Assembly: GCF_029894125.1 (NCBI RefSeq) | Contig: NZ_JARXYZ010000008.1 | Coordinates: forward strand, 186,001-250,000 | Length of the DNA: 64,000 nt | Source of the DNA: Kitasatospora sp. MAA19 | GTDB lineage: Bacteria; Actinomycetota; Actinomycetes; Streptomycetales; Streptomycetaceae | Direction of reading: 5' to 3' | Part shown: positions 40,980 to 49,985 of the stretch, in pieces | How positions within the stretch are numbered: the first letter of the stretch is position 1 | Layout: every line of letters starts with the position of its first letter | Translations under genes and position numbers: made by a program | The notes under the pieces: generated by a model | The model's input: only the letters and a program-made list of their open reading frames with translations | Told to the model about the DNA's origin: nothing | Database searches by the model: none

Positions 40980-41705
40980 CTACGGGCAGAGCCGCTCCAC
41001 CCGCCACCCGGTGGGGTCGGCCGGCTCGGCGAGGTAGCGGAGCCGGTCGTGCAGCCGGTTCTCCCGCCCCTGCCAGAACTCGACGCTCTCCGGGATCACC
41101 CGGTACCCGCCCCAGAACGGCGGCACGGGCACGCCCTCGCCCTCCGGGTAGCGGCGTTCCAGTTCGGCGTAGCGCTGTTCGAGGACGGCACGCCCGCCGA
41201 CCGGGCTGGACTGCTCGCTGGCCCAGGCGCCGAGCTGGGAGCCGTGCGGCCGGGTGCGGAAGTAGGCGGCGGTCTCGTCCCGGCCGACCTTCTCCACCCG
41301 GCCCTGGACGATCACCTGGCGGGCCAGCTCGATCCACGGGAACAGCAGTGCGGCGTACGGGTTGACGGCGAGCTCGGAGCCCTTGCGGGAGCCGTAGTTG
41401 GTGAAGAACACGAAGCCGCGCGCGTCGTAGCCCTTGAGCAGGACGGTGCGCGAGCTGGGCCGCCCCTGGGCGTCGGCGGTGGAGAGCACCATCGCGTTGG
41501 GCTCGACCACGCCGGCGTCGGCCGCCTCGTGGAACCAGCGGGCGAACTGGCCGATCGGCTCGGGCGCGAGCTGCTCCTCGACCAGGCCCTCATGGCTGTA
41601 GTGCTTGCGCATCACGGTGAGGTCCGGTCCGGGCCGGGCCTCGTCGGCCAGGTTCCGGGTGGCGGGGCTCAGGGGCGTCGACTGGGCGCGTTCCGGGGTC
41701 TGCAC
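40980..41705 (-). CDS. pdxH: Pyridoxamine 5'-phosphate oxidase
   Basis: 241 residues. FMN enzyme that oxidises pyridoxamine/pyridoxine 5'-phosphate to PLP. Signatures: [51 protein letters not shown] and the C-terminal substrate loop [15 protein letters not shown]. Start GTG at 41705 was chosen by family length; a TTG at 41732 is possible. In S. coelicolor I recall pdxH next to a citrate synthase gene, as here. Confidence 0.95.
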   Translation of the reverse strand: MQTPERAQSTPLSPATRNLADEARPGPDLTVMRKHYSHEGLVEEQLAPEPIGQFARWFHEAADAGVVEPNAMVLSTADAQGRPSSRTVLLKGYDARGFVFFTNYGSRKGSELAVNPYAALLFPWIELARQVIVQGRVEKVGRDETAAYFRTRPHGSQLGAWASEQSSPVGGRAVLEQRYAELERRYPEGEGVPVPPFWGGYRVIPESVEFWQGRENRLHDRLRYLAEPADPTGWRVERLCP

Positions 41706-42028
41706 GTCAACATCATCCCGTACGACAAGCAACCGGCACCGCTACCTCCGGACAAACCCCGGTGGGAGTTAAGGTGTCTCGCCACCGCTCGGCCACCCGC
41801 CGTACGGTGAATTGTCCGGAACACGGCGTTTGGTTCCGGAGATTCCCGGGCACGACCGACCCTCGGCGAAAAAGTCAAGCGGGCCCAGGGGCAACATCAC
41901 CGCGGTGGTGTATGGCGTAATGCACCCCGTGCCTGCCACTCTGGCACCGAGTGCCAACCACCATTCGGTCACTGGCGCGCCGCCCCACCACGGCGCAGCG
42001 CCGATCGCAGAACTGAAGGAGCCGTCGT
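41706..42028. promoter_or_regulatory. Divergent promoter region of pdxH and citrate synthase
   Basis: 323 bp, AT-richer around 41750-41900 than the flanking genes. It holds no recognisable gene and no clear operator dyad. The citrate synthase ribosome binding site GAAGGAG lies at its right end. Confidence 0.4.
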
Positions 42029-43129
42029 ATGTCCGACTTCGTACCCGGGCTTGAGGGAGTCGTCGCGTTCGAGAGCGAGATCGCCGAACCCGACCGTGAA
42101 GGCGGCGCGCTGCGGTACCGCGGTGTCGACATCGACGACCTGGTGGGGAAGGTCTCCTTCGGCCACGTGTGGGGCCTGCTGGTGGACGGCAAGTTCAACC
42201 CCGGCCTGCCGGCCGCCGAGCCGTTCCCGATCCCGGTGCACTCCGGTGACATCCGGGTCGACGTGCAGTCCGCGCTCGCCATGCTCGCCCCGGTCTGGGG
42301 CCTCAAGCCGCTGCTGGACATCTCCGCCGAACAGGCCCGCGACGACCTCGCCCGCGCCGCCGTGATGGCGCTGTCCTACGTGGCCCAGTCGGCCCGCGGC
42401 CAGGGCCTGCCGATGGTCCCGCAGAGCGAGATCGACAAGGCCGAGACGGTCGTCGAGCGGTTCATGATCCGCTGGCGCGGCGAGCCGGACCCGAAGCACG
42501 TCAAGGCCATCGACGCCTACTGGACCTCCGCCGCCGAGCACGGCATGAACGCCTCCACCTTCACCGCCCGCGTCATCGCCTCCACCGGCGCCGACGTGGC
42601 GGCCGCGCTCTCCGGCGCGGTCGGCGCGATGTCCGGACCGCTGCACGGCGGCGCGCCGTCCCGCGTGCTCGGCATGATCGAGGAGATCGAGCGCACCGGC
42701 GACGCCACCGCCTGGGTCAAGAACGCGCTGGACAAGGGCGAGCGCCTGATGGGCTTCGGCCACCGCGTCTACCGCGCCGAGGACCCGCGCGCCCGGGTGC
42801 TGCGCCGCACCGCCAAGGAGCTCGGCGCGCCCCGCTTCGAGGTCGCCGAGGCGCTGGAGAAGGCCGCGCTGGAGGAGCTGCACAACCGCCGCCCCGACCG
42901 CGTGCTGGCCACCAACGTCGAGTTCTGGGCCGCCATCATGCTGGACTTCGCCGAGGTGCCGGCGCACATGTTCACCTCGATGTTCACCTGCGCGCGCACG
43001 GCCGGCTGGTCGGCGCACATCCTGGAGCAGAAGCGCACGGGCCGGCTCGTGCGCCCGGCCGCGCGCTACATCGGCCCGGGCCCGCGCCGCCCCGAGGAGA
43101 TCGAGGGCTGGGAAGCCATCGCCCACTGA
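42029..43129 (+). CDS. Citrate synthase (short type-II-like form)
   Basis: 366 residues. Condenses acetyl-CoA with oxaloacetate at entry to the TCA cycle (or a 2-methylcitrate-type variant). Active-site segments: HGMNASTFTARV, GPLHGGAPSRVL and GFGHRVYRAEDPRARVL with the catalytic histidines; the Asp region is FAEVPAHMFTSMF. Start ATG at 42029 follows GAAGGAG with good spacing. The Streptomyces counterpart is usually annotated as citrate synthase or citrate synthase 2; no symbol given because more than one paralogue exists. Confidence 0.93.
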   Translation: MSDFVPGLEGVVAFESEIAEPDREGGALRYRGVDIDDLVGKVSFGHVWGLLVDGKFNPGLPAAEPFPIPVHSGDIRVDVQSALAMLAPVWGLKPLLDISAEQARDDLARAAVMALSYVAQSARGQGLPMVPQSEIDKAETVVERFMIRWRGEPDPKHVKAIDAYWTSAAEHGMNASTFTARVIASTGADVAAALSGAVGAMSGPLHGGAPSRVLGMIEEIERTGDATAWVKNALDKGERLMGFGHRVYRAEDPRARVLRRTAKELGAPRFEVAEALEKAALEELHNRRPDRVLATNVEFWAAIMLDFAEVPAHMFTSMFTCARTAGWSAHILEQKRTGRLVRPAARYIGPGPRRPEEIEGWEAIAH

Positions 43130-43151
43130 CCACCTCGGTACCGTCCTGAGC

Positions 43152-43179
43152 AGCGGGTCCGGCCTCGTCCGGGCCCGCT
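43152..43179 (+). terminator. Terminator of citrate synthase gene
   Basis: 11-bp stem AGCGGGTCCGG / CCGGGCCCGCT with one G-U pair, 6-nt loop, then GTTTCC. Confidence 0.82.
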
Positions 43180-43254
43180 GTTTCCGCAGCTGGGAGCCGC
43201 GAAGATCACATCTCACCGGGCGGACGACCGTACCCCGGCCGGGTCCGCGGCCGG

Positions 43255-44385
<1,131 letters not shown>

Positions 44386-44406
44386 GCACCGACCCCACGC
44401 ACGGCT

Positions 44407-44436
44407 GAGGGCCACCGCCTCCGGGCGGTGGCCCTC
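44407..44436 (+). terminator. Terminator of serC
   Basis: Perfect 13-bp stem GAGGGCCACCGCC / GGCGGTGGCCCTC, loop TCCG. Confidence 0.9.
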
Positions 44437-44467
44437 GCGCCGTTCCGGCCCATCCGCCCTTTCGGGC

Positions 44468-44557
44468 CTACTTGCCGACCATCGAGCTGATCAGCACGAC
44501 GACCAGCAGCAACACCAGGGTGCCGGTCACGATACGCATACGAGTCTTGGGATCCAC
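44468..44557 (-). CDS. 29-residue membrane microprotein
   Basis: GTG at 44557 to TAG at 44468 encodes MDPKTRMRIVTG followed by LVLLLVVVLISSMVGK: basic N-terminus and one hydrophobic helix ending near the stop. A TACGCT hexamer lies 8 bases before the GTG, so the message may be leaderless; GGAGG is also present but 14 bases away. Convergent with serC, whose terminator precedes it. Not recognised as a known family. Confidence 0.5.
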   Translation of the reverse strand: MDPKTRMRIVTGTLVLLLVVVLISSMVGK

Positions 44558-44689
44558 GGTCAACGAGCGTACCTCCGCCTCACCCCCGACCGAACGCCGA
44601 GGCCCGCGCCGCACCCCGGGACCTGCCCCGACGCCGAGTCCCGCCCCGACGCCGAGTCCCGCCCGCCCCCGGGGCCCGCACCCCGGGCG

Positions 44690-45277
44690 TCAGCTCCAGT
44701 GGGCCAGCGGCCAGGCGTGCAGCGAGGCGTAGTGCGCGGAGACACCGTCCGGCTCGCTCCGCATCAGGTGCAGTTCGGTGGCCTCCCACATCGGCCCCCG
44801 GTATTCGGCCAGTGCGGCCGCCAGGGCCTCCAGCTCGGCCGCCGCGACGCGCTGGGCGGCCCGCCGGCGGCCGCGGGAGGAACCGGCCCGGGCCAGGGTG
44901 AGGTGCGGATGGAAGGTGAAGGTGTCGAGTTCCCCGGTCAGCTCGGCGGTGGCGTCGCCGACGGCCTCGGCGAGCCGGCGCAGCGCCCAGGTCTGCCCCT
45001 CCAGCCCGGCCCAGAGCACCCGGTCGCCGAACCGGCCGGCGCCGGACACCCGCAGCCGGTGCGCCGGGTGGACCTCGGCGACGGCGGCCAGGTCCGCCTC
45101 CAGCTCCGGCAGCCGCTCGGGCGCCACCGCGCCGAGGAAGGCCAGCGTCAGGTGCCAGCCCTCGACGGTGGTCCAGCGCAGCCGGTCGGCCCCGGGCAGC
45201 CCGCGCACCGGCGCCACCGCATCGGACAAGCCCTGCAGCACGTGGACCGGCGGGAGGACCGCCACGAAGAGCCTCAC
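44690..45277 (-). CDS. thpR: RNA 2',3'-cyclic phosphodiesterase (2'-5' RNA ligase family)
   Basis: 195 residues. Two HxTx motifs of the 2H phosphoesterase superfamily are present: HLTLAFLG and HPHLTLARAG (H-L-T-L in each). It hydrolyses 2',3'-cyclic phosphates in RNA. GTG at 45277 (VRLFVAVLPP) matches the family N-terminus MRLFVA. Divergent from the GNAT gene with only 45 bp between starts. Confidence 0.92.
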   Translation of the reverse strand: MRLFVAVLPPVHVLQGLSDAVAPVRGLPGADRLRWTTVEGWHLTLAFLGAVAPERLPELEADLAAVAEVHPAHRLRVSGAGRFGDRVLWAGLEGQTWALRRLAEAVGDATAELTGELDTFTFHPHLTLARAGSSRGRRRAAQRVAAAELEALAAALAEYRGPMWEATELHLMRSEPDGVSAHYASLHAWPLAHWS

Positions 45278-45309
45278 ACCGCCATCTTCCCTCGAACGTC
45301 GGTTTGGGC

Positions 45310-45322
45310 TAGAACGGCCTCT
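45310..45322 (+). promoter_or_regulatory. -10 element TAGAAC for leaderless GNAT transcript
   Basis: TAGAAC (45310-45315) is followed by 7 bases and GTG 45323; no ribosome binding site. TTCCCT lies 17 bp upstream as a possible -35. Confidence 0.55.
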
Positions 45323-45859
45323 GTGATTCGTTCCAGCAACATCAAGATCCGCACCGGTGGTCCCGAGGACGTTCCCGCCATCCTCGCCCTGCTCGACGGC
45401 GCCGTGGGCTGGCTGGCCGGCCAGGGCCGCACCGGCCAGTGGGGCGACCAGTCGTTCAGCACCGTCCCGGCCAGGGTCGAGCAGATCGCCCAGTACGGCA
45501 CCGAGCCGTTCCTGATCCGCCTCGCCGAGGACGACGAGGGCCGCGCGGTCGGCTCCTGCGTGCTGTCCGAGCAGCGGGGGAAGTACATCCCCGCAGTGGA
45601 CGAGCGCGAGCTGTTCATCCGCAACCTGGTCACCGACCGCAGCCGCAAGGGCTCGGGGATCGGCGCCGCACTGATCGCCGACGCGGTCGAGGAGGCCCGT
45701 CGGCGCGGCATCGGCCTGCTGCGGGTGGACTGTTACGGGGGCGCCGACCGCAAGCTGGTCGGCCAGTACCGGGCGCTCGGGTTCACCGAGACGGAGTCGT
45801 TCGAGGTCGAGCAGCCGAGCGGGATCTGGCCCGGCCAGGTCCTCGCCATCCGCCTCTGA
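45323..45859 (+). CDS. GNAT-family N-acetyltransferase
   Basis: 178 residues. Acetyl-CoA binding motif A is FIRNLVTDRSRKGSGIGAAL; the N-terminal segment is KIRTGGPEDVPAILALLDGA and the C-terminal one is LVGQYRALGFTETESFEV. Substrate unknown. Start GTG at 45323 rests on the leaderless promoter arrangement. Confidence 0.9.
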   Translation: MIRSSNIKIRTGGPEDVPAILALLDGAVGWLAGQGRTGQWGDQSFSTVPARVEQIAQYGTEPFLIRLAEDDEGRAVGSCVLSEQRGKYIPAVDERELFIRNLVTDRSRKGSGIGAALIADAVEEARRRGIGLLRVDCYGGADRKLVGQYRALGFTETESFEVEQPSGIWPGQVLAIRL

Positions 45860-45887
45860 CACCGCTGCCCAACCCCTGCGTCACACA

Positions 45888-45914
45888 CCCCGGGGGCGGC
45901 CACCGCCCCCGGGG
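45888..45914. terminator. Terminator between convergent GNAT and MFS genes
   Basis: 12-bp stem CCCCGGGGGCGG / CCGCCCCCGGGG with a 3-nt loop, then TTT on the + strand; usable in both directions. Confidence 0.9.
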
Positions 45915-45926
45915 TTTGACGCACCG

Positions 45927-47486
45927 TCAGCAGGCCGGAGCCAGCCCCGACTTGGCGGTGGCGACGGCGCGCGGCACGAAGGCCACCACCCGGCCGCCAC
46001 GACCCGGGTGCAGGTCGAACCGCACCCGCAGGTCCGCGCTGCGGGCCAGCACCAGGCCGACCACGCCGGCCGCCAGCGCGGACACCAGCCCGCAGGCCAG
46101 CAGGCCCAGCCGGGGCCCGTACGAGGCGGTCACCCAGCCGACGATCGGGGCGCCGATCGGCGTGCCGCCGGTGAAGACCAGCACCAGCAGGCCCATCACG
46201 CGCCCGCGCATCGCGGGGTCGGTGGCCAGCTGCAGCGAGGCGTTGACGGAGGTGTTGAAGCTGAGTCCGAACACGCCGACCAGCATCAGCAGCACCGCGA
46301 AGGTCCAGTAGTCGGGCGCGAACGCGGCCACCACCTCCAGCGCGCCGAAGGCCAGCGCCGCCCCCACGAGCCGGCGCAGCCTGGGCACGCCCCGGCGGGC
46401 CGCGAGCAGCGCGCCGGTCAGCGAACCGACCGCCATCGCGGTGTTCAGCAGGCCGTACTGCCCGGCGCCGACCTTGAAGGTGTCGTAGGCGAACCCGGAG
46501 AGCAGCGTCGGGAAGTTGAAGCCGAAGGTGCCGATGAACCCGGCCAGGACCATCGGCCAGAGCAGTTCGGGCCGCTCCTTCACGTACCGCAGGCCCTCCC
46601 GCAGCTGGCCCTTCTCGCGGGCGATCGGCTCGGTCGGGCGCAGTTCGCTCTCCCGCATGGCGAGCAGCCCGCCGATGACGGCGACGAAGGACAGCGCGTT
46701 GACCGCGAACGCCCAGCCACTGCCGACCGCGGCGATCAGCAGGCCCGCGACGGCGGGGCCGACCAGCCGGGCGGTCTGGAAGTTGGCGGCGTTCAGGCTG
46801 ACCGCGTTGGCGAGGTCCTTGGGCCCGACCATCTCGGACACGAAGGCCTGCCGGGTCGGGTTGTCGACCACGGTGACCAGGCCGAGCAGCAGCGCGAAGG
46901 CGTACACGTAGTACGGCGTCACCACGCCACCGAAGGTCAGGGCGGCCAGGCCGGCGGCCAGCAGGCCCATCGTGCCCTGGGTGTAGATCAGCAACCGGCG
47001 CTTGGGCATCCGGTCGGCGAGCACGCCGCCGAACAGGCCGAGCAGGAGCATCGGCAGGAACTGCATGGCGGTGGTGATGCCGACCGCGAGCGGGCTGCCG
47101 GTGAGGCTGAGCACCAGCCAGTCCTGGGCGATCCGCTGCATCCAGGTGCCGGTGTTGGACACCACCTGGCCGGCGAAGAAGTAGCGGTAGTTGCGGACGC
47201 GCAGGGAGGAGAACATCCCTCCGGGCCGGGTGAAGCGGGCGCCGGCGGCGGACGAGCCGCTGGACGACGAGCCGGTGGCGGACGACGGCGTGGCCGAGTG
47301 GGTTCGGCCGGGAGCGGCGGGGTCGTCCGCCGCGGTGCGTTCGTCGGGGTCGTCGTCGCCGCTGCCGGGCAGCCCCGTGGGGGCGGGTGCCTGGAGGTCG
47401 GCGGCCGCGGCGCCCGCCGCGGTGGGGTCGGTGGTCTGGTCGTCGGTACGGATGGCGGCGGCGCTGGCTGCGGCCGGCGGTGTCAC
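45927..47486 (-). CDS. MFS transporter (enterobactin-exporter-like), MarR-linked
   Basis: 519 residues. The Ala/Pro/Asp-rich N-terminus (about 90 residues) is probably disordered and cytoplasmic; then ~12 transmembrane helices. MFS_3-type landmarks: NYRYFFAGQVVSNTGTWMQR at the first helix, GVLADRMPKRRLL as the inter-helix motif A, DNPTRQAFVSEMV, and MRGRVMGLLVLV. GTG at 47486 follows GAGGGGAGA. It lies 122 bp downstream of marR on the same strand, so probably a drug/metabolite efflux pump controlled by MarR. Confidence 0.92.
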   Translation of the reverse strand: MTPPAAASAAAIRTDDQTTDPTAAGAAAADLQAPAPTGLPGSGDDDPDERTAADDPAAPGRTHSATPSSATGSSSSGSSAAGARFTRPGGMFSSLRVRNYRYFFAGQVVSNTGTWMQRIAQDWLVLSLTGSPLAVGITTAMQFLPMLLLGLFGGVLADRMPKRRLLIYTQGTMGLLAAGLAALTFGGVVTPYYVYAFALLLGLVTVVDNPTRQAFVSEMVGPKDLANAVSLNAANFQTARLVGPAVAGLLIAAVGSGWAFAVNALSFVAVIGGLLAMRESELRPTEPIAREKGQLREGLRYVKERPELLWPMVLAGFIGTFGFNFPTLLSGFAYDTFKVGAGQYGLLNTAMAVGSLTGALLAARRGVPRLRRLVGAALAFGALEVVAAFAPDYWTFAVLLMLVGVFGLSFNTSVNASLQLATDPAMRGRVMGLLVLVFTGGTPIGAPIVGWVTASYGPRLGLLACGLVSALAAGVVGLVLARSADLRVRFDLHPGRGGRVVAFVPRAVATAKSGLAPAC

Positions 47487-47608
47487 GGTGGTCTCCCCTC
47501 GCGGCGCGACGGCCCGGACGAAGGCCGTCGCGCTCCTGGTTTCGGTGGTCGGTCCTGCGGTGATGCGGTACTCCTTCTTCTCCCGGCGGCCGGCCGGGGT
47601 CGGTGTGC

Positions 47609-48043
47609 CTAGAGGTGTGCGAGCTTGTAGAGCACGGGCGCGGCCTCCCGGAGGACGGCCCATTCCTCCTCGTCGAGCCCCTCGGCGAGCTCGGCGAGCC
47701 AGACGTTGCGACGCCGACGGCTCTCCGCGAGGATCGCCTCGGCCTGCTCGGTGCTGCTGACGACCACCTGGCGGCGGTCCTCGGGGTGCGGCTCCCGCCG
47801 CACCAGGCCCTTCTCCTCCAGCATCGCGACGATCCTGGTCATGGAGGGAGGCTGCACGTGCTCCTTCCGGGCGAGCTCACCCGGTGTGGCCTTTCCGCAT
47901 CGGGCGAGGGTGCCGAGCACCCCCATCTCGGTGGGGCTCAGCGACTCCTCGACCCTCTGGTGTTTGAGTCGACGGGAGAGGCGCATCACGGACGACCGCA
48001 GCTGATTGACCGCTGCGAGGTCCTGCTCGGACATCTCGGGCAT
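47609..48043 (-). CDS. MarR-family transcriptional regulator
   Basis: 144 residues. Winged HTH: LSPTEMGVLGTLARCGKATPGELA, VQPPSMTRIVAMLEEKGLVRREP and the wing PEDRRQVVVSSTEQAEAIL. Start ATG at 48043 with a poor ribosome binding site. Upstream DNA (48044-48090) is AT-rich and contains TTACGTCA and CCTTAGG, short dyads that could be operators. The MFS gene follows in the same direction, a common MarR-efflux arrangement. Confidence 0.93.
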   Translation of the reverse strand: MPEMSEQDLAAVNQLRSSVMRLSRRLKHQRVEESLSPTEMGVLGTLARCGKATPGELARKEHVQPPSMTRIVAMLEEKGLVRREPHPEDRRQVVVSSTEQAEAILAESRRRRNVWLAELAEGLDEEEWAVLREAAPVLYKLAHL

Positions 48044-48161
48044 GTTCTTTAGCTTACGTCATTACTCTCCCTAAGGAAAATGCGTTCACTTCGCGCCCCA
48101 TCAGCCTCACCGACCCTCGCCCCGCCCGCCCGTCCACCCGCCACCCCGTTAGCCCGACCAG

Positions 48162-48229
48162 CCCTCCGGCACCACCGCGCCGGCCCGCCCGACACCACCG
48201 CACCAGCCCCTCCGGCACCACCGCGCCGG
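48162..48229. repeat. 22-bp direct repeat upstream of the VOC gene
   Basis: Identical 22-bp copies at 48162-48183 and 48208-48229, 46 bp apart. Within the 295-bp gap between marR and the VOC gene, where no gene is seen. Confidence 0.75.
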
Positions 48230-48338
48230 AAGATCGGCCCGGTGCGATGCTGGTCGTAGGCCTCGATCCGACGCGCCGCCGGGCGCCCGCTCCCCCTTCC
48301 AGAAGGGCCGACACCACTCCCAGAAGGGCCGACCAGAC

Positions 48339-48734
48339 ATGTCCGACCTCGCCGCCGAGCAGAACGACACCGGGTTCGCCCGCCTCGCCATGGTCACCAT
48401 CGACTGCGCCGACCCGGTCGCGCTGGCCGGCTTCTACGGCGAGCTGCTGGGCTGGGAGACCCGTCACACGGACGAGCAGTTCGCGATCCTGGACAACCCG
48501 GAGGGCGGCAGCCCGCTGGGCTTCGGCCGGGTCACCGGCTACCGGCCGGAGGCGTGGACGGAGCCGGACGGCGGCAAGCACTTCCACCTGGACTTCTACG
48601 TGGACGACCTGGACGAGGCCATCGCGAAGGCGCTCGCGCTCGGCGCGACCGAGCCGACGTACCAGCACGGCCGGACGCTCAAGGTGCTGATCGACCCGGC
48701 CGGCCACCCGTTCGGGCTAGCCCCGTTGGAGTAG
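48339..48734 (+). CDS. VOC-family (glyoxalase-like) protein
   Basis: 131 residues. LAMVTIDCADPVALAGFYGELLGWE, then HFHLDFYVDDLDEAIAKALALGA and VLIDPAGHPFGLAPLE: a two-module betaalphabetabetabeta fold with His/Glu-type metal ligand positions. Reaction unknown. ATG at 48339 follows AGAAGGG; that hexamer and its flanks occur twice upstream (CAGAAGGGCCGAC at about 48300 and 48320). Confidence 0.9.
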   Translation: MSDLAAEQNDTGFARLAMVTIDCADPVALAGFYGELLGWETRHTDEQFAILDNPEGGSPLGFGRVTGYRPEAWTEPDGGKHFHLDFYVDDLDEAIAKALALGATEPTYQHGRTLKVLIDPAGHPFGLAPLE

Positions 48735-48841
48735 CCCTGCGCAGGCGTTGTCAGGAATTGGTGCCAAGATCATGTAGGCCCCGTAAATGCCCATCCTGAC
48801 CTGGGATTTCACGAAAAGCACGAACATTGTGCGACTGCCGG

Positions 48842-48879
48842 GTAGTGGTTACTGTCCCGGTTGTCAGGGGCACCACTAC
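48842..48879. repeat. Inverted repeat GTAGTGGT...ACCACTAC
   Basis: 8-bp arms at 48842-48849 and 48872-48879 with a 22-nt loop, about 135 bp upstream of the MHYT gene start. Could be an mRNA leader structure or operator; unsupported otherwise. Confidence 0.45.
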
Positions 48880-49013
48880 GCCAGGTCTCCCTTCGGCGGG
48901 ACCATTCTCCCGTGCCCACCTCCGCACGCGTTCCCCCGGCCTTCCCCTCCTCGGCCACCCGCGTCCGCCCGAGTCCTGGCGCCCTTATCCCCGCATCCCT
49001 CCAGGGAGCTCTC

Positions 49014-49820
49014 TTGGGTGAGATCCATCATGCCGACCACGGCTGGGTGACACCGGCGGTCTCGTACTTCGTCGCCTGCCTCGGCGCCTTCGTCGCCCTG
49101 CGCAGCGCCCGCTGGGCTCTCGTCTCCCAGGGCCGCACCCGGGTGGTCTGGCTCCTCTTCGCCTCGACCTCGCTCGGCGCCGGGATCTGGTCCATGCACT
49201 TCATCGCGATGCTCGGATTCTCCGTCTCCGGGGTCGAGATCAGCTACCAGCCCTGGCTGACCGTGCTCAGCCTGCTGGTCGCCGTCGCCGTGGTCGGGAT
49301 CGGCCTGTTCACCGTCGGGTACAGCCGCCGTCCGGTCCTGTCGCTGCTGGCCGGCGGGCTGACCACCGGCCTCGGGGTCGCGGCGATGCACTACCTCGGC
49401 ATGGCCGCGATGGTCCTGCCCGGCCACCTCCAGTACGACCACGTCACGGTGGGGCTGTCCGTCGCCATCGCGGTGTTCGCGGCGACGGCCGCGCTCTGGG
49501 CCACGCTGAACATCCGCGGCACGCTCGCCGTCCTCGCGGCGGCGCCGGTGATGGGCGTGGCGGTCTGCGCGATGCACTACACCGGCATGGCGGCGCTCTC
49601 GGTGCAGCTCGACTTCTCCCACTCCACTCAAGACGGGGTGATGGCCCTGCAGTTCATCTTCCCGCTCGGGGTCGGACTCGGCTGCTACATCTTCTTCGGC
49701 TCGCTGGCCTTCGCCGTCTCGCCGAGCCGCGCGAGCTCTCAGCCGCTGCTGGTCGGCCCGGCGGCCCCGCTGGTCCCGCGCCCGCGGCGGCCGCTGAACC
49801 AGGCCGGCGCCAGGCGCTGA
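49014..49820 (+). CDS. MHYT-domain integral membrane sensor
   Basis: 268 residues, about seven transmembrane helices. Three MHYT-type motifs: MHFIAMLGF, MHYLGMAAM and MHYTGMAAL, proposed to bind copper and sense O2, CO or NO. There is no fused GGDEF/EAL or kinase domain; the C-terminus is a short Pro/Arg-rich tail. TTG at 49014 (LGEIHHADHGWVTPA) follows AGGGAG 6 bases away and matches the family N-terminus, although the frame extends further upstream. Confidence 0.88.
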   Translation: MGEIHHADHGWVTPAVSYFVACLGAFVALRSARWALVSQGRTRVVWLLFASTSLGAGIWSMHFIAMLGFSVSGVEISYQPWLTVLSLLVAVAVVGIGLFTVGYSRRPVLSLLAGGLTTGLGVAAMHYLGMAAMVLPGHLQYDHVTVGLSVAIAVFAATAALWATLNIRGTLAVLAAAPVMGVAVCAMHYTGMAALSVQLDFSHSTQDGVMALQFIFPLGVGLGCYIFFGSLAFAVSPSRASSQPLLVGPAAPLVPRPRRPLNQAGARR

Positions 49821-49837
49821 GCCGGCCGACCGAAGCT

Positions 49838-49883
49838 CCGGAGGCGTCCGGCCGGGTCCCCCACCCCGGCCGGACGCCTCCGG
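49838..49883 (+). terminator. Strong terminator of MHYT gene
   Basis: Perfect 19-bp stem (49838-49856 with 49865-49883), 8-nt loop TCCCCCAC. It begins 18 bp after the stop and may also serve the convergent hypX gene. Confidence 0.93.
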
Positions 49884-49890
49884 CTCGTTC

Positions 49891-49985
49891 CGAACACCCT
49901 CAGCTCACGCGGGACACCCTCAGCTCACCCGGGACGCCCCCCGCTCGCACCGGACGCCCCGCTCACGCGGGACGTCCCCGCCTCA
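49891..49985. repeat. Degenerate ~20-bp tandem repeats between MHYT and hypX
   Basis: Five diverging copies: units starting near 49891, 49913, 49933, 49953 and 49971, each of the form GACxCCC...CTCACxCGG. The last runs into the hypX stop codon. Confidence 0.65.

Noticed and set aside
41769..41972. 67-codon minus-strand frame between pdxH and citrate synthase
   Set aside because: No ribosome binding site, no coding-like codon bias, no hydrophobic or motif pattern; treated as promoter region.
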